From Lachnospira sp. UBA2821 (GTDB lineage: Bacteria > Bacillota > Clostridia > Lachnospirales > Lachnospiraceae): a stretch of DNA of 60,893 bases. The notes under the pieces were generated by a model that ran no database searches, was not told where the DNA came from, and saw only the letters and a program-made list of their open reading frames with translations. Every line of letters begins with the position of its first letter. Position 1 is the stretch's first letter. The position numbers were made by a program, and so were the translations under genes. Location of the stretch: assembly GCA_002351535.1 (NCBI GenBank), contig DEGR01000040.1, forward strand, positions 11,130-72,022, read 5' to 3'. Of this stretch, positions 46,093 to 54,304 are shown one piece after another.

Positions 46093-46121
46093 TTGCAAAT
46101 ATTATGAAAACATTATATAAT
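46093..46121 (+). promoter_or_regulatory. Promoter P5 of the island
   Basis: TTGCAA, 17-bp spacer, TATAAT. A GCAGATT/AATCTGC hairpin follows in the leader at about 46138-46161. Confidence 0.65.
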
Positions 46122-46182
46122 ATCAATGTGTTATGAGCAGATTAAAAGAGATAAATCTGCATAATGAAAGGAGAAATATAAA

Positions 46183-47067
46183 ATGAGAAAGTTTGTAAAA
46201 ACACTTGCTATCTGTGCTATGACAGCAGTTATGGCAGTTGGAATGGGATGCGTTGCATTCGCAGATGAAGTTGACGAAGAAATGATGTTCAAAGTAGTTG
46301 GAGCAGAAGGTTTAGTTGGAGAAGAGTGGAAAGAAGCTGCTTCTACAGACAGTACAGAGCCTGGTGCACCTGGTGAGATGGGTCTTATGACAGAGACAGA
46401 GAACAAAGGTATCTATTCTGTTACTCTTAATGTTACAACACCTGATAATGGTGAAGGTGATACTAAGAATGAAGAACTTACAAAATCAACAGGATATGAG
46501 TTCCCAGTTGGATATGAGTTCAAGATTTTAAGAGCTGCTGATACATATGCATGGACATATCAGTGTGGATTAGGAAATCCTTATATGGCATGGGCTGATA
46601 ACCAGACACAGTTCAAATTACCAGAGGACTTCACTGGTGAGGTTACAATTTATCTTGATATTAACACAGGTGCTGTAGTTTGTGCAGACAAAGATGGAAA
46701 AGCTATTGATTACATGGTAAGATGGAAATCAAGAGACGAAGATCCATGGAACTTCACAGCAGTTGACAAGAAAGAAATCGAAGCTTCTAAGAATGAGAGC
46801 ACAGGTGTTCAGAATGCTAACTGTAATGATGTTGCACAGTTAAATGCTGAATTAGCTGAAAAAGTTGGTGTTACAATGGAATCAACAGGTTCATCTTCAA
46901 GTGATGATGCTGAAGAGACAACAGTAGCTAAGGATGATAATAACGAGACAACAGTAGCAGCTAAAGAAGAATCTTCTTCAAACACTGGTGTAATCGTAGT
47001 GGTTGTAGTAGTTGTAGTAGTTGTAATTGCTGGTGTAGCAATTGTTTTAACAAAGAAGAAAAACTAA
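46183..47067 (+). CDS. Anchored divergent A-domain protein
   Basis: 294 residues. Signal peptide ending VAFA. A diverged A-like domain (about 35-220) keeps GIYSVTL, YEFKIL, WADNQTQFKL, TIYLDINTGAVV, KAIDYMVRW and the closing helix QLNAELAEKV. A Ser/Asp/Thr linker leads to SSNTG, a helix made mostly of Val, and the tail TKKKN. The KTGD box of the two preceding genes is missing. The Val run is encoded by tandem GTA GTA GTT codons (46996-47028). AAAGGAG precedes the ATG. Confidence 0.72.
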   Translation: MRKFVKTLAICAMTAVMAVGMGCVAFADEVDEEMMFKVVGAEGLVGEEWKEAASTDSTEPGAPGEMGLMTETENKGIYSVTLNVTTPDNGEGDTKNEELTKSTGYEFPVGYEFKILRAADTYAWTYQCGLGNPYMAWADNQTQFKLPEDFTGEVTIYLDINTGAVVCADKDGKAIDYMVRWKSRDEDPWNFTAVDKKEIEASKNESTGVQNANCNDVAQLNAELAEKVGVTMESTGSSSSDDAEETTVAKDDNNETTVAAKEESSSNTGVIVVVVVVVVVVIAGVAIVLTKKKN

Positions 47068-47090
47068 TTAAAACAAATTAATACGACTTT

Positions 47091-47121
47091 AAAGAACCGG
47101 TTTAAATACCGGTTCTTTTTT
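47091..47121 (+). terminator. Terminator at the end of the island
   Basis: AAAGAACCGGT/ACCGGTTCTTT, then T run. Confidence 0.85.
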
Positions 47122-47161
47122 GGTATAATACTATATATATTGAAAGGTAAGGGTCATGTGA

Positions 47162-48067
47162 ATGAAAAAACTATTATTTATTTATAATCCCCATTCAGGA
47201 AAAGGAATGATTAATAATTATCTTACAGATATAGTAGATAAGTTTGTGAAGAATGGATATAGAGTTGAATTGTATCCAACGCAGAAGAAGCTTGATGCCA
47301 AAGAAAAGGTTATCAGATGGGCAGAAGATTTTGATATGGTAGTATGCAGTGGGGGAGACGGAACTCTCAATGAAGTTATATCCGGAATTATGGAGATGGA
47401 AGACCGAATAATGTTAGGATATATTCCGGCAGGTTCTACTAATGATTTTGCTACCAGTATAATGTTACCAAAGAATATGCTGGAGTCAGCAGATGTTGTT
47501 ATGAAAGGAATGCCTTTATCAGTGGATATAGGAAGTTTTAACAGAAGAACTTTTGTATATATAGCTGCATTTGGAGCATTTACAGATGTCTCTTATATGA
47601 CACCACAGGAGATGAAAAATGTATTAGGACATCAGGCATACATTATTGAGGCATTTACCAAATTATCATCTCTCAGAAGCTATAGAATGAGAGTTAAGAC
47701 AAAAGACATAGAAGTAGAGGATGAATTTTTATATGGCATGATAACTAATTCTGTATCTGTTGGTGGTTTTAAAGGTATTACAGGTAAGGGAGTTATATTG
47801 AATGACGGACTATTCGAGGTAACGTTAGTTAAAAAACCACAGAAGGTATTTGAGATGCAGCTTATATTTGGTGCACTTTTAGGACTTGATGTTAAGTGTG
47901 AGAGTGTGATGACATTTAAGGCGGACAAACTTATAATAGAATCAGTTGAAAAAGTGCCATGGGTACTTGATGGTGAATATGGTGGTTCACCGAAGAAAAT
48001 TACGATTAGAAATCATAAAAAGGCTATTGATATTAAGACGGGAATTAGTAAATTGTTAAATAAATAA
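47162..48067 (+). CDS. Diacylglycerol/lipid kinase family protein (YegS/BmrU-like)
   Basis: 301 residues. ATP-dependent lipid kinase fold: FIYNPHSGKG at the N terminus, VCSGGDGTLNEVISG (about 60-74) and IPAGSTNDFAT (about 95-105). The C-terminal lobe has DGLFEVTLVK and WVLDGEYGG. Phosphorylates diacylglycerol or a related lipid; DgkB and YegS subtypes cannot be separated here. A TATAAT lies about 38 bp before the ATG without a good -35. Confidence 0.88.
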   Translation: MKKLLFIYNPHSGKGMINNYLTDIVDKFVKNGYRVELYPTQKKLDAKEKVIRWAEDFDMVVCSGGDGTLNEVISGIMEMEDRIMLGYIPAGSTNDFATSIMLPKNMLESADVVMKGMPLSVDIGSFNRRTFVYIAAFGAFTDVSYMTPQEMKNVLGHQAYIIEAFTKLSSLRSYRMRVKTKDIEVEDEFLYGMITNSVSVGGFKGITGKGVILNDGLFEVTLVKKPQKVFEMQLIFGALLGLDVKCESVMTFKADKLIIESVEKVPWVLDGEYGGSPKKITIRNHKKAIDIKTGISKLLNK

Positions 48068-48133
48068 TGACAAAAGATGAAGAAATTCGACATGAAAATA
48101 TATTTATTTACAAAATACGAAATAATTCGAAAT

Positions 48134-48159
48134 AGCTGATTTACACCAGCTGTTTTTTT
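48134..48159 (+). terminator. Lipid kinase terminator
   Basis: AGCTG/CAGCT stem followed by seven T; overlaps the next promoter. Confidence 0.55.
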
Positions 48160-48168
48160 GTGTATAAT
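48140..48168 (+). promoter_or_regulatory. rpoD promoter
   Basis: TTTACA, 17-bp spacer, TATAAT, interleaved with the terminator. Confidence 0.55.
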
Positions 48169-48220
48169 GTGTGTTTGAGATAGATATAATTATTGTAAGG
48201 TTTCAGAAAGGACAGATATC

Positions 48221-49360
48221 GTGGAAGCAATCGAATTTAAGAAGAAGTTGGATGAACTTGTAGAGCTGGGAAAGAGCAAAAAAGATGTGTTGTCCATAAA
48301 AGAGATAAATGATTATTTTAAGGGAATAGATTTGACAGCAGACCAGATGGATATGGTATATCAGTTTCTGGAGGAAAAAAAGATAGATGTAATGCAGGTA
48401 AGTGAAGAGCAGATGGCGGAAGTTCCAGTGTTTGATACACTGGATGATGATTTACAGCCTACTGATGAGGAACTTGAAGAGGAAGAACATGAGAATGTTG
48501 ACCTGGATGCAATTAATCTCTTAGAAGGAATAGGAACGGAAGACCCTGTCAGAATGTATCTTAAAGAAATAGGAACTGTTCCACTTCTTACAGCGGAAGA
48601 AGAGCTCAGATTGGCTAAAAGAAAGTCAGAAGGTGACCAGGTGGCCAAGGACAGGCTTATTGAGGCAAATCTGCGTCTTGTTGTAAGTATTGCGAAGAGA
48701 TATACGGGAAGAGGAATGAGCTTTCTAGACCTTGTTCAGGAGGGAAATCTTGGATTAATAAAAGGTGTTGAAAAGTTTAACTATGAGAAAGGATACAAGC
48801 TCAGTACTTATGCAACATGGTGGATAAGACAATCTGTAACAAGAGCATTGGCAGACCAGGCAAGGACAATCCGTGTACCTGTCCATATGGTAGAGACAAT
48901 TAACAGAATGTCTAAGATGCAGCGTAAGCTTACGCTTGAGCTTGGTTACGAACCATCATCAGCAGAGCTTGCTAATGCGCTTGATATGCCGGAGAGCAAA
49001 GTATTAGAGATTATGCAGATAGCAAGAGAACCGGCATCATTAGAGACACCAATTGGAGAGGAAGATGATTCTAATCTGGGAGATTTTGTTGCGGATAACA
49101 ACACAGTTACACCGGAAGCAAATGTTGAATCGGTTATGCTCAGAGAGCATATTGATATATTATTGCAGGATTTGAAAGAAAGAGAACGTCAGGTTATTGT
49201 ATTGAGATTTGGTCTTGAGGATGGACATCCACGTACTCTTGAAGAGGTAGGAAAAGAATTCAGCGTTACTAGAGAGCGAATAAGACAGATTGAGGCTAAG
49301 GCATTGCGTAAGCTTCGCAATCCTGTCAGAAGCAAAAAAATTAAAGATTTTTTAATGTAG
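48221..49360 (+). CDS. rpoD: RNA polymerase primary sigma factor
   Basis: Housekeeping sigma-70 factor, about 380 residues. An N-terminal region 1.1-like segment and an acidic stretch (about 70-100) precede region 1.2 (DPVRMYLKEIGTVPLL, from 107). Regions 2.1-2.4 (RLVVSIAKRYTGRGM, LSTYATWWIRQSVTRALADQ), region 3 and region 4.2 (SVTRERIRQIEAKALRKLR) are complete. GTG start with AAAGGA eight bases upstream. dnaG, its common partner, is absent. The many TTGNNN-17-TATAAT promoters in the window match its expected specificity. Confidence 0.96.
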   Translation: MEAIEFKKKLDELVELGKSKKDVLSIKEINDYFKGIDLTADQMDMVYQFLEEKKIDVMQVSEEQMAEVPVFDTLDDDLQPTDEELEEEEHENVDLDAINLLEGIGTEDPVRMYLKEIGTVPLLTAEEELRLAKRKSEGDQVAKDRLIEANLRLVVSIAKRYTGRGMSFLDLVQEGNLGLIKGVEKFNYEKGYKLSTYATWWIRQSVTRALADQARTIRVPVHMVETINRMSKMQRKLTLELGYEPSSAELANALDMPESKVLEIMQIAREPASLETPIGEEDDSNLGDFVADNNTVTPEANVESVMLREHIDILLQDLKERERQVIVLRFGLEDGHPRTLEEVGKEFSVTRERIRQIEAKALRKLRNPVRSKKIKDFLM

Positions 49361-49425
49361 AATTGTGTATTTGATAAATTATCCGGAGGTATATTCCGGA
49401 CGATGTGAACACATTAAAAACTGAA

Positions 49426-49449
49426 TTATCAGGCAAAGGTGCCAGATAA
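49426..49449 (+). promoter_or_regulatory. AAAGGT-hexaloop hairpin before gltB (ANTAR-substrate-like)
   Basis: TTATC-A-GGC, loop AAAGGT (49435-49440), GCC-A-GATAA. The loop has A at position 1 and G at 4, as in ANTAR-protein RNA targets. Its 3' arm is the start of the following terminator stem, so the two exclude each other. The amt leader has the same loop. Confidence 0.5.
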
Positions 49450-49487
49450 GCAGAAACATTGAAGTTTCTGCTTATTTGGCATTTTTT
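49440..49487 (+). terminator. Terminator/attenuator between rpoD and gltB
   Basis: 18-bp stem TGCCAGATAAGCAGAAAC/GTTTCTGCTTATTTGGCA with a 6-base loop and six T. It may simply end rpoD or attenuate read-through into gltB. Confidence 0.85.
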
Positions 49488-49540
49488 ATTTATAAAATAT
49501 AGTGAAATATTTAAACAAATTTATAGGGGAGAATTTGCAA

Positions 49541-49579
49541 ATGAAAGAGGTGATTGAATATATGAAATTTTATAAATAG
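49541..49579 (+). CDS. Possible 12-codon leader peptide
   Basis: GGGGAG nine bases before ATG; encodes MKEVIEYMKFYK, then stop. Between the attenuator and the gltB promoter. Too short to judge coding from composition. Confidence 0.25.
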   Translation: MKEVIEYMKFYK

Positions 49580-49642
49580 TCTGACAATAATGTAATAATA
49601 AATTAAAAGTCAAATAATCAGACAAAACATCAAAAAAAACTA

Positions 49643-49671
49643 TTTACAAAAAAATTATCATGTAGTATATT
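49643..49671 (+). promoter_or_regulatory. gltB proximal promoter
   Basis: TTTACA, 17-bp spacer, TATATT, about 60 bp before the gltB ATG. Confidence 0.55.
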
Positions 49672-49731
49672 CTAAAACATAAAACAAAAGGATAACTCAG
49701 AGGAATAACATACAGAAAGGAATGGCATACA

Positions 49732-52700
49732 ATGAATCAAAAAGAATTACGCCAGAGTGCAGAAGAAAAAGGAATGTATAATTCTAATTTTGAACATGAC
49801 AACTGTGGTATTGGTGCAGTTGTTAACATCAAAGGTAAGAAATCACATTCGACAGTGGAAAATGCTTTAAAGATTGTTGAGAATCTTGAGCATAGAGCAG
49901 GTAAAGATGCAGAAGGAAAAACCGGTGATGGAGTTGGAATCATGTTACAGATTTCACATAAGTTTTTCCAGAAAGCAGTTAAACCGCTCGGAATGGAACT
50001 TGGAGGAGAGAGAGATTATGGTGTGGGAATGTTTTTCTTTCCACAGGATGAGCTTAAAAGAAATGAATCCAAGAAAATGTTTGAGATAATTGTAGAAAAA
50101 GAAGGTGTTGAGTTTCTTGGATGGAGAGAGGTTCCAACTGATTCTAAAGTTCTTGGAAATACTGCACTTGAATGTATGCCATGTATTATGCAGGCATTCG
50201 TAAAAAGACCAGAGGATATAAATAAAGGTCTTGATTTTGACAGAAAGCTTTATGTAATACGAAGAGTATTTGAGCAGAGTAGTGATGAGTCAACATATGT
50301 TGTATCGTTATCAAGCCGTACAATAGTATATAAAGGAATGTTTCTTGTAGGTCAGTTAAGATTATTCTTCAATGATCTTCAGAATCAGGACTATGAGTCA
50401 GCTATTGCACTTGTTCATTCGCGATTCAGTACTAATACGCAGCCAAGCTGGATGAGAGCACATCCATACAGAATGATGGTACACAATGGTGAGATTAATA
50501 CAATCAGAGGAAATGCTGATAATATGCTCGCCAGAGAAGAAACCATGGAATCTGAATGTCTTAAGGGTGAGATGCACAAGGTAATGCCTGTTGTCAATGC
50601 GGAAGGTTCCGATTCGGCAATGCTTGATAATACACTCGAGTTCCTCGTGATGAGTGGTATGGAACTTCCGCTTGCGGTTATGATTACTATACCTGAGCCT
50701 TGGGATAACAATCCTACAATAAGTCAGTCTAAGAGAGATTTTTATCAGTATTATGCAACAATGATGGAGCCATGGGATGGACCGGCATCAATTCTTTTCA
50801 CAGATGGAGATATAATGGGAGCTGTCCTTGACAGAAACGGATTAAGACCATCCCGTTACTATATTACATCAGATGATAACCTTGTTCTTTCATCAGAAGT
50901 CGGAGTGCTTGATGTTGACCCTTCTACAATAGTTGTAAAAGAAAGATTACGTCCCGGTAAAATGCTTCTTGTTGATACAGTTAAGGGAAGACTGATAGAT
51001 GATGAAGAATTAAAGGAGACATATGCATCAAGAAAACCATATGGTGAGTGGCTTGACAGCAATCTTGTAAAATTAAAAGATTTGAAGATTCCTAACAAGA
51101 AAGTTGAGGAATACAATGAGGATGAGAGAAAGAAGATACAGAAAGCTTTTGGATACACATATGAGGATGTGATGACATCAATTCTTCCAATGGCCAAGAA
51201 TGGTGCAGAACCGATTGCGGCAATGGGTTCAGATAAGCCAATTCCTGTTCTTTCGGACAAACAGGAGCCATTGTTTGATTATTTTAAACAGTTATTTGCA
51301 CAGGTTACCAATCCACCAATTGATGCTATAAGAGAGGAAGTAGTTACATCTACAACAGTATATATTGGAGAAGATGGTAATATTCTTGAAGAAAAACCTG
51401 AGAACTGTCAGGTTCTTAAGATTCATAATCCAATTCTTACAAGCACTGACATGCTTAAGATTAAGAATATGAATGTGCCGGGATTTAAGCCGGTAGTTAT
51501 ACCTATTACTTATTATAAGAATACGTCATTACAAAAGGCAATTGATCATCTTTTCTTAGAGGCTGACAGAGCACATAAAGACGGAGCAAATATTCTTATT
51601 CTTTCTGACAGGGGTGTGGATGAAAACCATGTAGCGATACCATCACTTTTAGCAGTATCAGCTCTTCATCAGCATCTTGTAGTAACTAAGAAGAGAACAA
51701 GTCTTGCACTTATTCTTGAGAGTGGAGAACCAAGAGAAGTACATCATTTTGCAACACTTTTAGGATATGGTGCATGTGCGATTAATCCATATCTTGCACA
51801 GGAATCTATTAAAGAACTTATAGATATGGATATGCTTGATAAAGATTATTATGCGGCAGTTGAGGATTATAATAAGGCAATTATCAGTGGAATAGTTAAG
51901 ATAGCATCAAAGATGGGTATATCTACTATACAGTCATATCAGGGTTCACAGATATTTGAGGCAATAGGTATAAGTTCAGATGTTATAGAGAAATATTTCA
52001 CAAATACAGTCAGCAGAGTGGGTGGAATTACACTTAAAGATATAGAAGCAAGAGTAAACGAGCTGCATTCGAAAGCATTTGACAGACTGGGACTCAAGAC
52101 AGACGATACACTTGAAAGTGTAGGAAGTCACAAGTTCAGAAGTGGAAAAGAAGAACACTTGTATAATCCTCAGACGATTCATATGCTGCAGAGGGCAACA
52201 CAGACAGGCAATTATGAATTGTTTAAAAAGTATACACATATGATTGATGAAGAGATGAATGCCGTTCATCTGAGAGGACTTCTTGATTTTAAATATGCAA
52301 AGAAACCTATTCCAATTGATGAAGTAGAGAGTGTTGAATCTATTGTAAGAAGATTTAAGACAGGTGCCATGTCATATGGTTCTATTTCACAGGAAGCGCA
52401 TGAGACTATGGCAATTGCCATGAATATGCTTCATGGTAAATCTAACAGCGGTGAAGGTGGAGAGAGTGATGAGCGTCTTGCCACATCAGGACAGGCAATT
52501 GACAGATGTTCAGCAATTAAACAGGTTGCATCAGGACGTTTTGGTGTAACATCTAAATATCTTATGAGTGCAAAAGAGATACAGATTAAGATGGCACAGG
52601 GAGCAAAACCGGGAGAAGGTGGACATCTGCCGGGTAAAAAAGTGTATCCATGGATTGCAAAGACAAGACATTCAACACCGGGTGTAAGCCTTATATCGCC

Positions 52701-54291
52701 ACCACCACACCATGACATCTATTCAATAGAAGATTTGGCAGAACTTATATATGATTGCAAGAATGCTAACAGAGATGCAAGGATATCCGTAAAACTTGTG
52801 TCTGAGGCAGGAGTCGGAACTGTTGCAGCGGGTGTTGCTAAGGCAGGAGCACAGGTAATACTTATATCAGGATATGATGGAGGAACAGGTGCTGCACCAA
52901 GAAACTCAATCCATAATGCCGGACTTCCTTGGGAACTTGGACTTGCTGAGGCACAGCAGACTCTTATTATGAACGGACTTCGTAATAAAGTAATTATTGA
53001 GACAGATGGTAAGCTTATGAGCGGCAGGGATGTTGCAATAGCCGCATTACTTGGAGCAGAGGAATATGGATTTGCGACAGCGCCACTTGTTACTATGGGT
53101 TGTGTTATGATGAGAGTATGTAACCTTGATACGTGTCCTGTAGGTGTTGCAACACAGAATCCTGAGCTTAGGAAACGATTCATGGGAAAACCTGAGTATA
53201 TAGTGAACTTTATGAAGTTCATCGCACAGGAGCTTAGGGAATACATGGCTAAACTTGGTGTGAGAACAGTTGACGAGATGGTTGGACGAAGCGATTTACT
53301 TGTTGCTAAAGAAGGAGTAACATCAGGAAAAGCAAGTGAAGTTGATTTGTCAAGACTTCTTGATTCTGATTTTGCAGGAGTTGAGAAAATCTGTTATAAC
53401 AAGAAAAATGAATATGATTTCCAGTTGAAAAATACATTGGATGAGAAAGTTCTTCTTAAGAAACTCGGACCTGCACTTGAGAAAAAACAGAAGAGAAGCA
53501 TTGAGGTTGATGTTAAGAATACAGACAGAGCATTTGGTACAATATTTGGTTCAGAGATAACTAAGAGATATGGTGAAGAGCTTGAAGAAGATACATTTAC
53601 TGTAAAATGTACAGGAGCAGGTGGACAGAGTTTTGGAGCATTTATTCCTAAGGGACTTACACTTGAACTTGTCGGAGACAGCAATGATTACTTCGGAAAA
53701 GGTCTCTCAGGTGGTAAACTTATAGTATATCCTCCTAAAGGAATTAAGTATAAAGCTGAAGATAATATAATTATAGGAAATGTTGCATTATATGGTGCTA
53801 CAAGCGGAAGTGCGTACATTAATGGTGTAGCAGGTGAGCGTTTCTGCGTTCGTAATTCAGGTGCTACGGCAGTCGTTGAGGGTTGTGGTGAGCACGGATG
53901 CGAGTATATGACAGGAGGACGTGCCGTAATTCTCGGACCAACAGGAAAGAACTTTGCTGCAGGAATGAGTGGAGGTATTGCATACGTTCTTGATGAGAAT
54001 AGAGACCTTTATATGAAACTTAATAAATCAATGGTATCATCACAGGAGATTACTTCAAAATATGATGTAATGGAACTTAAACAGATAATTACTGACCATG
54101 TTGCATATACAAATTCTGAAAAGGGTAAAGCTATCCTTGAAAACTTTGGAGAATACTTACCTAAGTTCAAGAAAGTAATACCTCATGATTATAATAAGAT
54201 GATGATGGCTATTGTACAGATGGAAGAAAAAGGATTAAGCAGTGAACAGGCACAGATAGAGGCATTCTATGCCATGACAGCAAACAATTAA
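49732..54291 (+). CDS. gltB: Glutamate synthase large subunit
   Basis: Makes two glutamates from glutamine and 2-oxoglutarate. Type II glutamine amidotransferase domain with the nucleophile in DNCGIGAVV (Cys25; the first 24 residues would be removed), a central domain, the FMN barrel (GAMSYGSISQEAHE near 877, then GEGGE), the [3Fe-4S] cysteines MGCVMMRVCNLDTCPVG (near 1130), and the GXGXG beta-helix (about 1270-1480). 1519 residues, full length. AAAGGA lies ten bases before this ATG. Pairs with gltD 13 bp downstream. Confidence 0.96.
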   Translation: MNQKELRQSAEEKGMYNSNFEHDNCGIGAVVNIKGKKSHSTVENALKIVENLEHRAGKDAEGKTGDGVGIMLQISHKFFQKAVKPLGMELGGERDYGVGMFFFPQDELKRNESKKMFEIIVEKEGVEFLGWREVPTDSKVLGNTALECMPCIMQAFVKRPEDINKGLDFDRKLYVIRRVFEQSSDESTYVVSLSSRTIVYKGMFLVGQLRLFFNDLQNQDYESAIALVHSRFSTNTQPSWMRAHPYRMMVHNGEINTIRGNADNMLAREETMESECLKGEMHKVMPVVNAEGSDSAMLDNTLEFLVMSGMELPLAVMITIPEPWDNNPTISQSKRDFYQYYATMMEPWDGPASILFTDGDIMGAVLDRNGLRPSRYYITSDDNLVLSSEVGVLDVDPSTIVVKERLRPGKMLLVDTVKGRLIDDEELKETYASRKPYGEWLDSNLVKLKDLKIPNKKVEEYNEDERKKIQKAFGYTYEDVMTSILPMAKNGAEPIAAMGSDKPIPVLSDKQEPLFDYFKQLFAQVTNPPIDAIREEVVTSTTVYIGEDGNILEEKPENCQVLKIHNPILTSTDMLKIKNMNVPGFKPVVIPITYYKNTSLQKAIDHLFLEADRAHKDGANILILSDRGVDENHVAIPSLLAVSALHQHLVVTKKRTSLALILESGEPREVHHFATLLGYGACAINPYLAQESIKELIDMDMLDKDYYAAVEDYNKAIISGIVKIASKMGISTIQSYQGSQIFEAIGISSDVIEKYFTNTVSRVGGITLKDIEARVNELHSKAFDRLGLKTDDTLESVGSHKFRSGKEEHLYNPQTIHMLQRATQTGNYELFKKYTHMIDEEMNAVHLRGLLDFKYAKKPIPIDEVESVESIVRRFKTGAMSYGSISQEAHETMAIAMNMLHGKSNSGEGGESDERLATSGQAIDRCSAIKQVASGRFGVTSKYLMSAKEIQIKMAQGAKPGEGGHLPGKKVYPWIAKTRHSTPGVSLISPPPHHDIYSIEDLAELIYDCKNANRDARISVKLVSEAGVGTVAAGVAKAGAQVILISGYDGGTGAAPRNSIHNAGLPWELGLAEAQQTLIMNGLRNKVIIETDGKLMSGRDVAIAALLGAEEYGFATAPLVTMGCVMMRVCNLDTCPVGVATQNPELRKRFMGKPEYIVNFMKFIAQELREYMAKLGVRTVDEMVGRSDLLVAKEGVTSGKASEVDLSRLLDSDFAGVEKICYNKKNEYDFQLKNTLDEKVLLKKLGPALEKKQKRSIEVDVKNTDRAFGTIFGSEITKRYGEELEEDTFTVKCTGAGGQSFGAFIPKGLTLELVGDSNDYFGKGLSGGKLIVYPPKGIKYKAEDNIIIGNVALYGATSGSAYINGVAGERFCVRNSGATAVVEGCGEHGCEYMTGGRAVILGPTGKNFAAGMSGGIAYVLDENRDLYMKLNKSMVSSQEITSKYDVMELKQIITDHVAYTNSEKGKAILENFGEYLPKFKKVIPHDYNKMMMAIVQMEEKGLSSEQAQIEAFYAMTANN

Positions 54292-54304
54292 GGAGGAAAA
54301 TGGA

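Noticed and set aside
49361..49425. Search for a second ANTAR-type hexaloop hairpin (tandem partner) before gltB
   Set aside because: The TCCGGA/TCCGGA hairpin there has a 7-base loop starting with G, so it does not fit the pattern.
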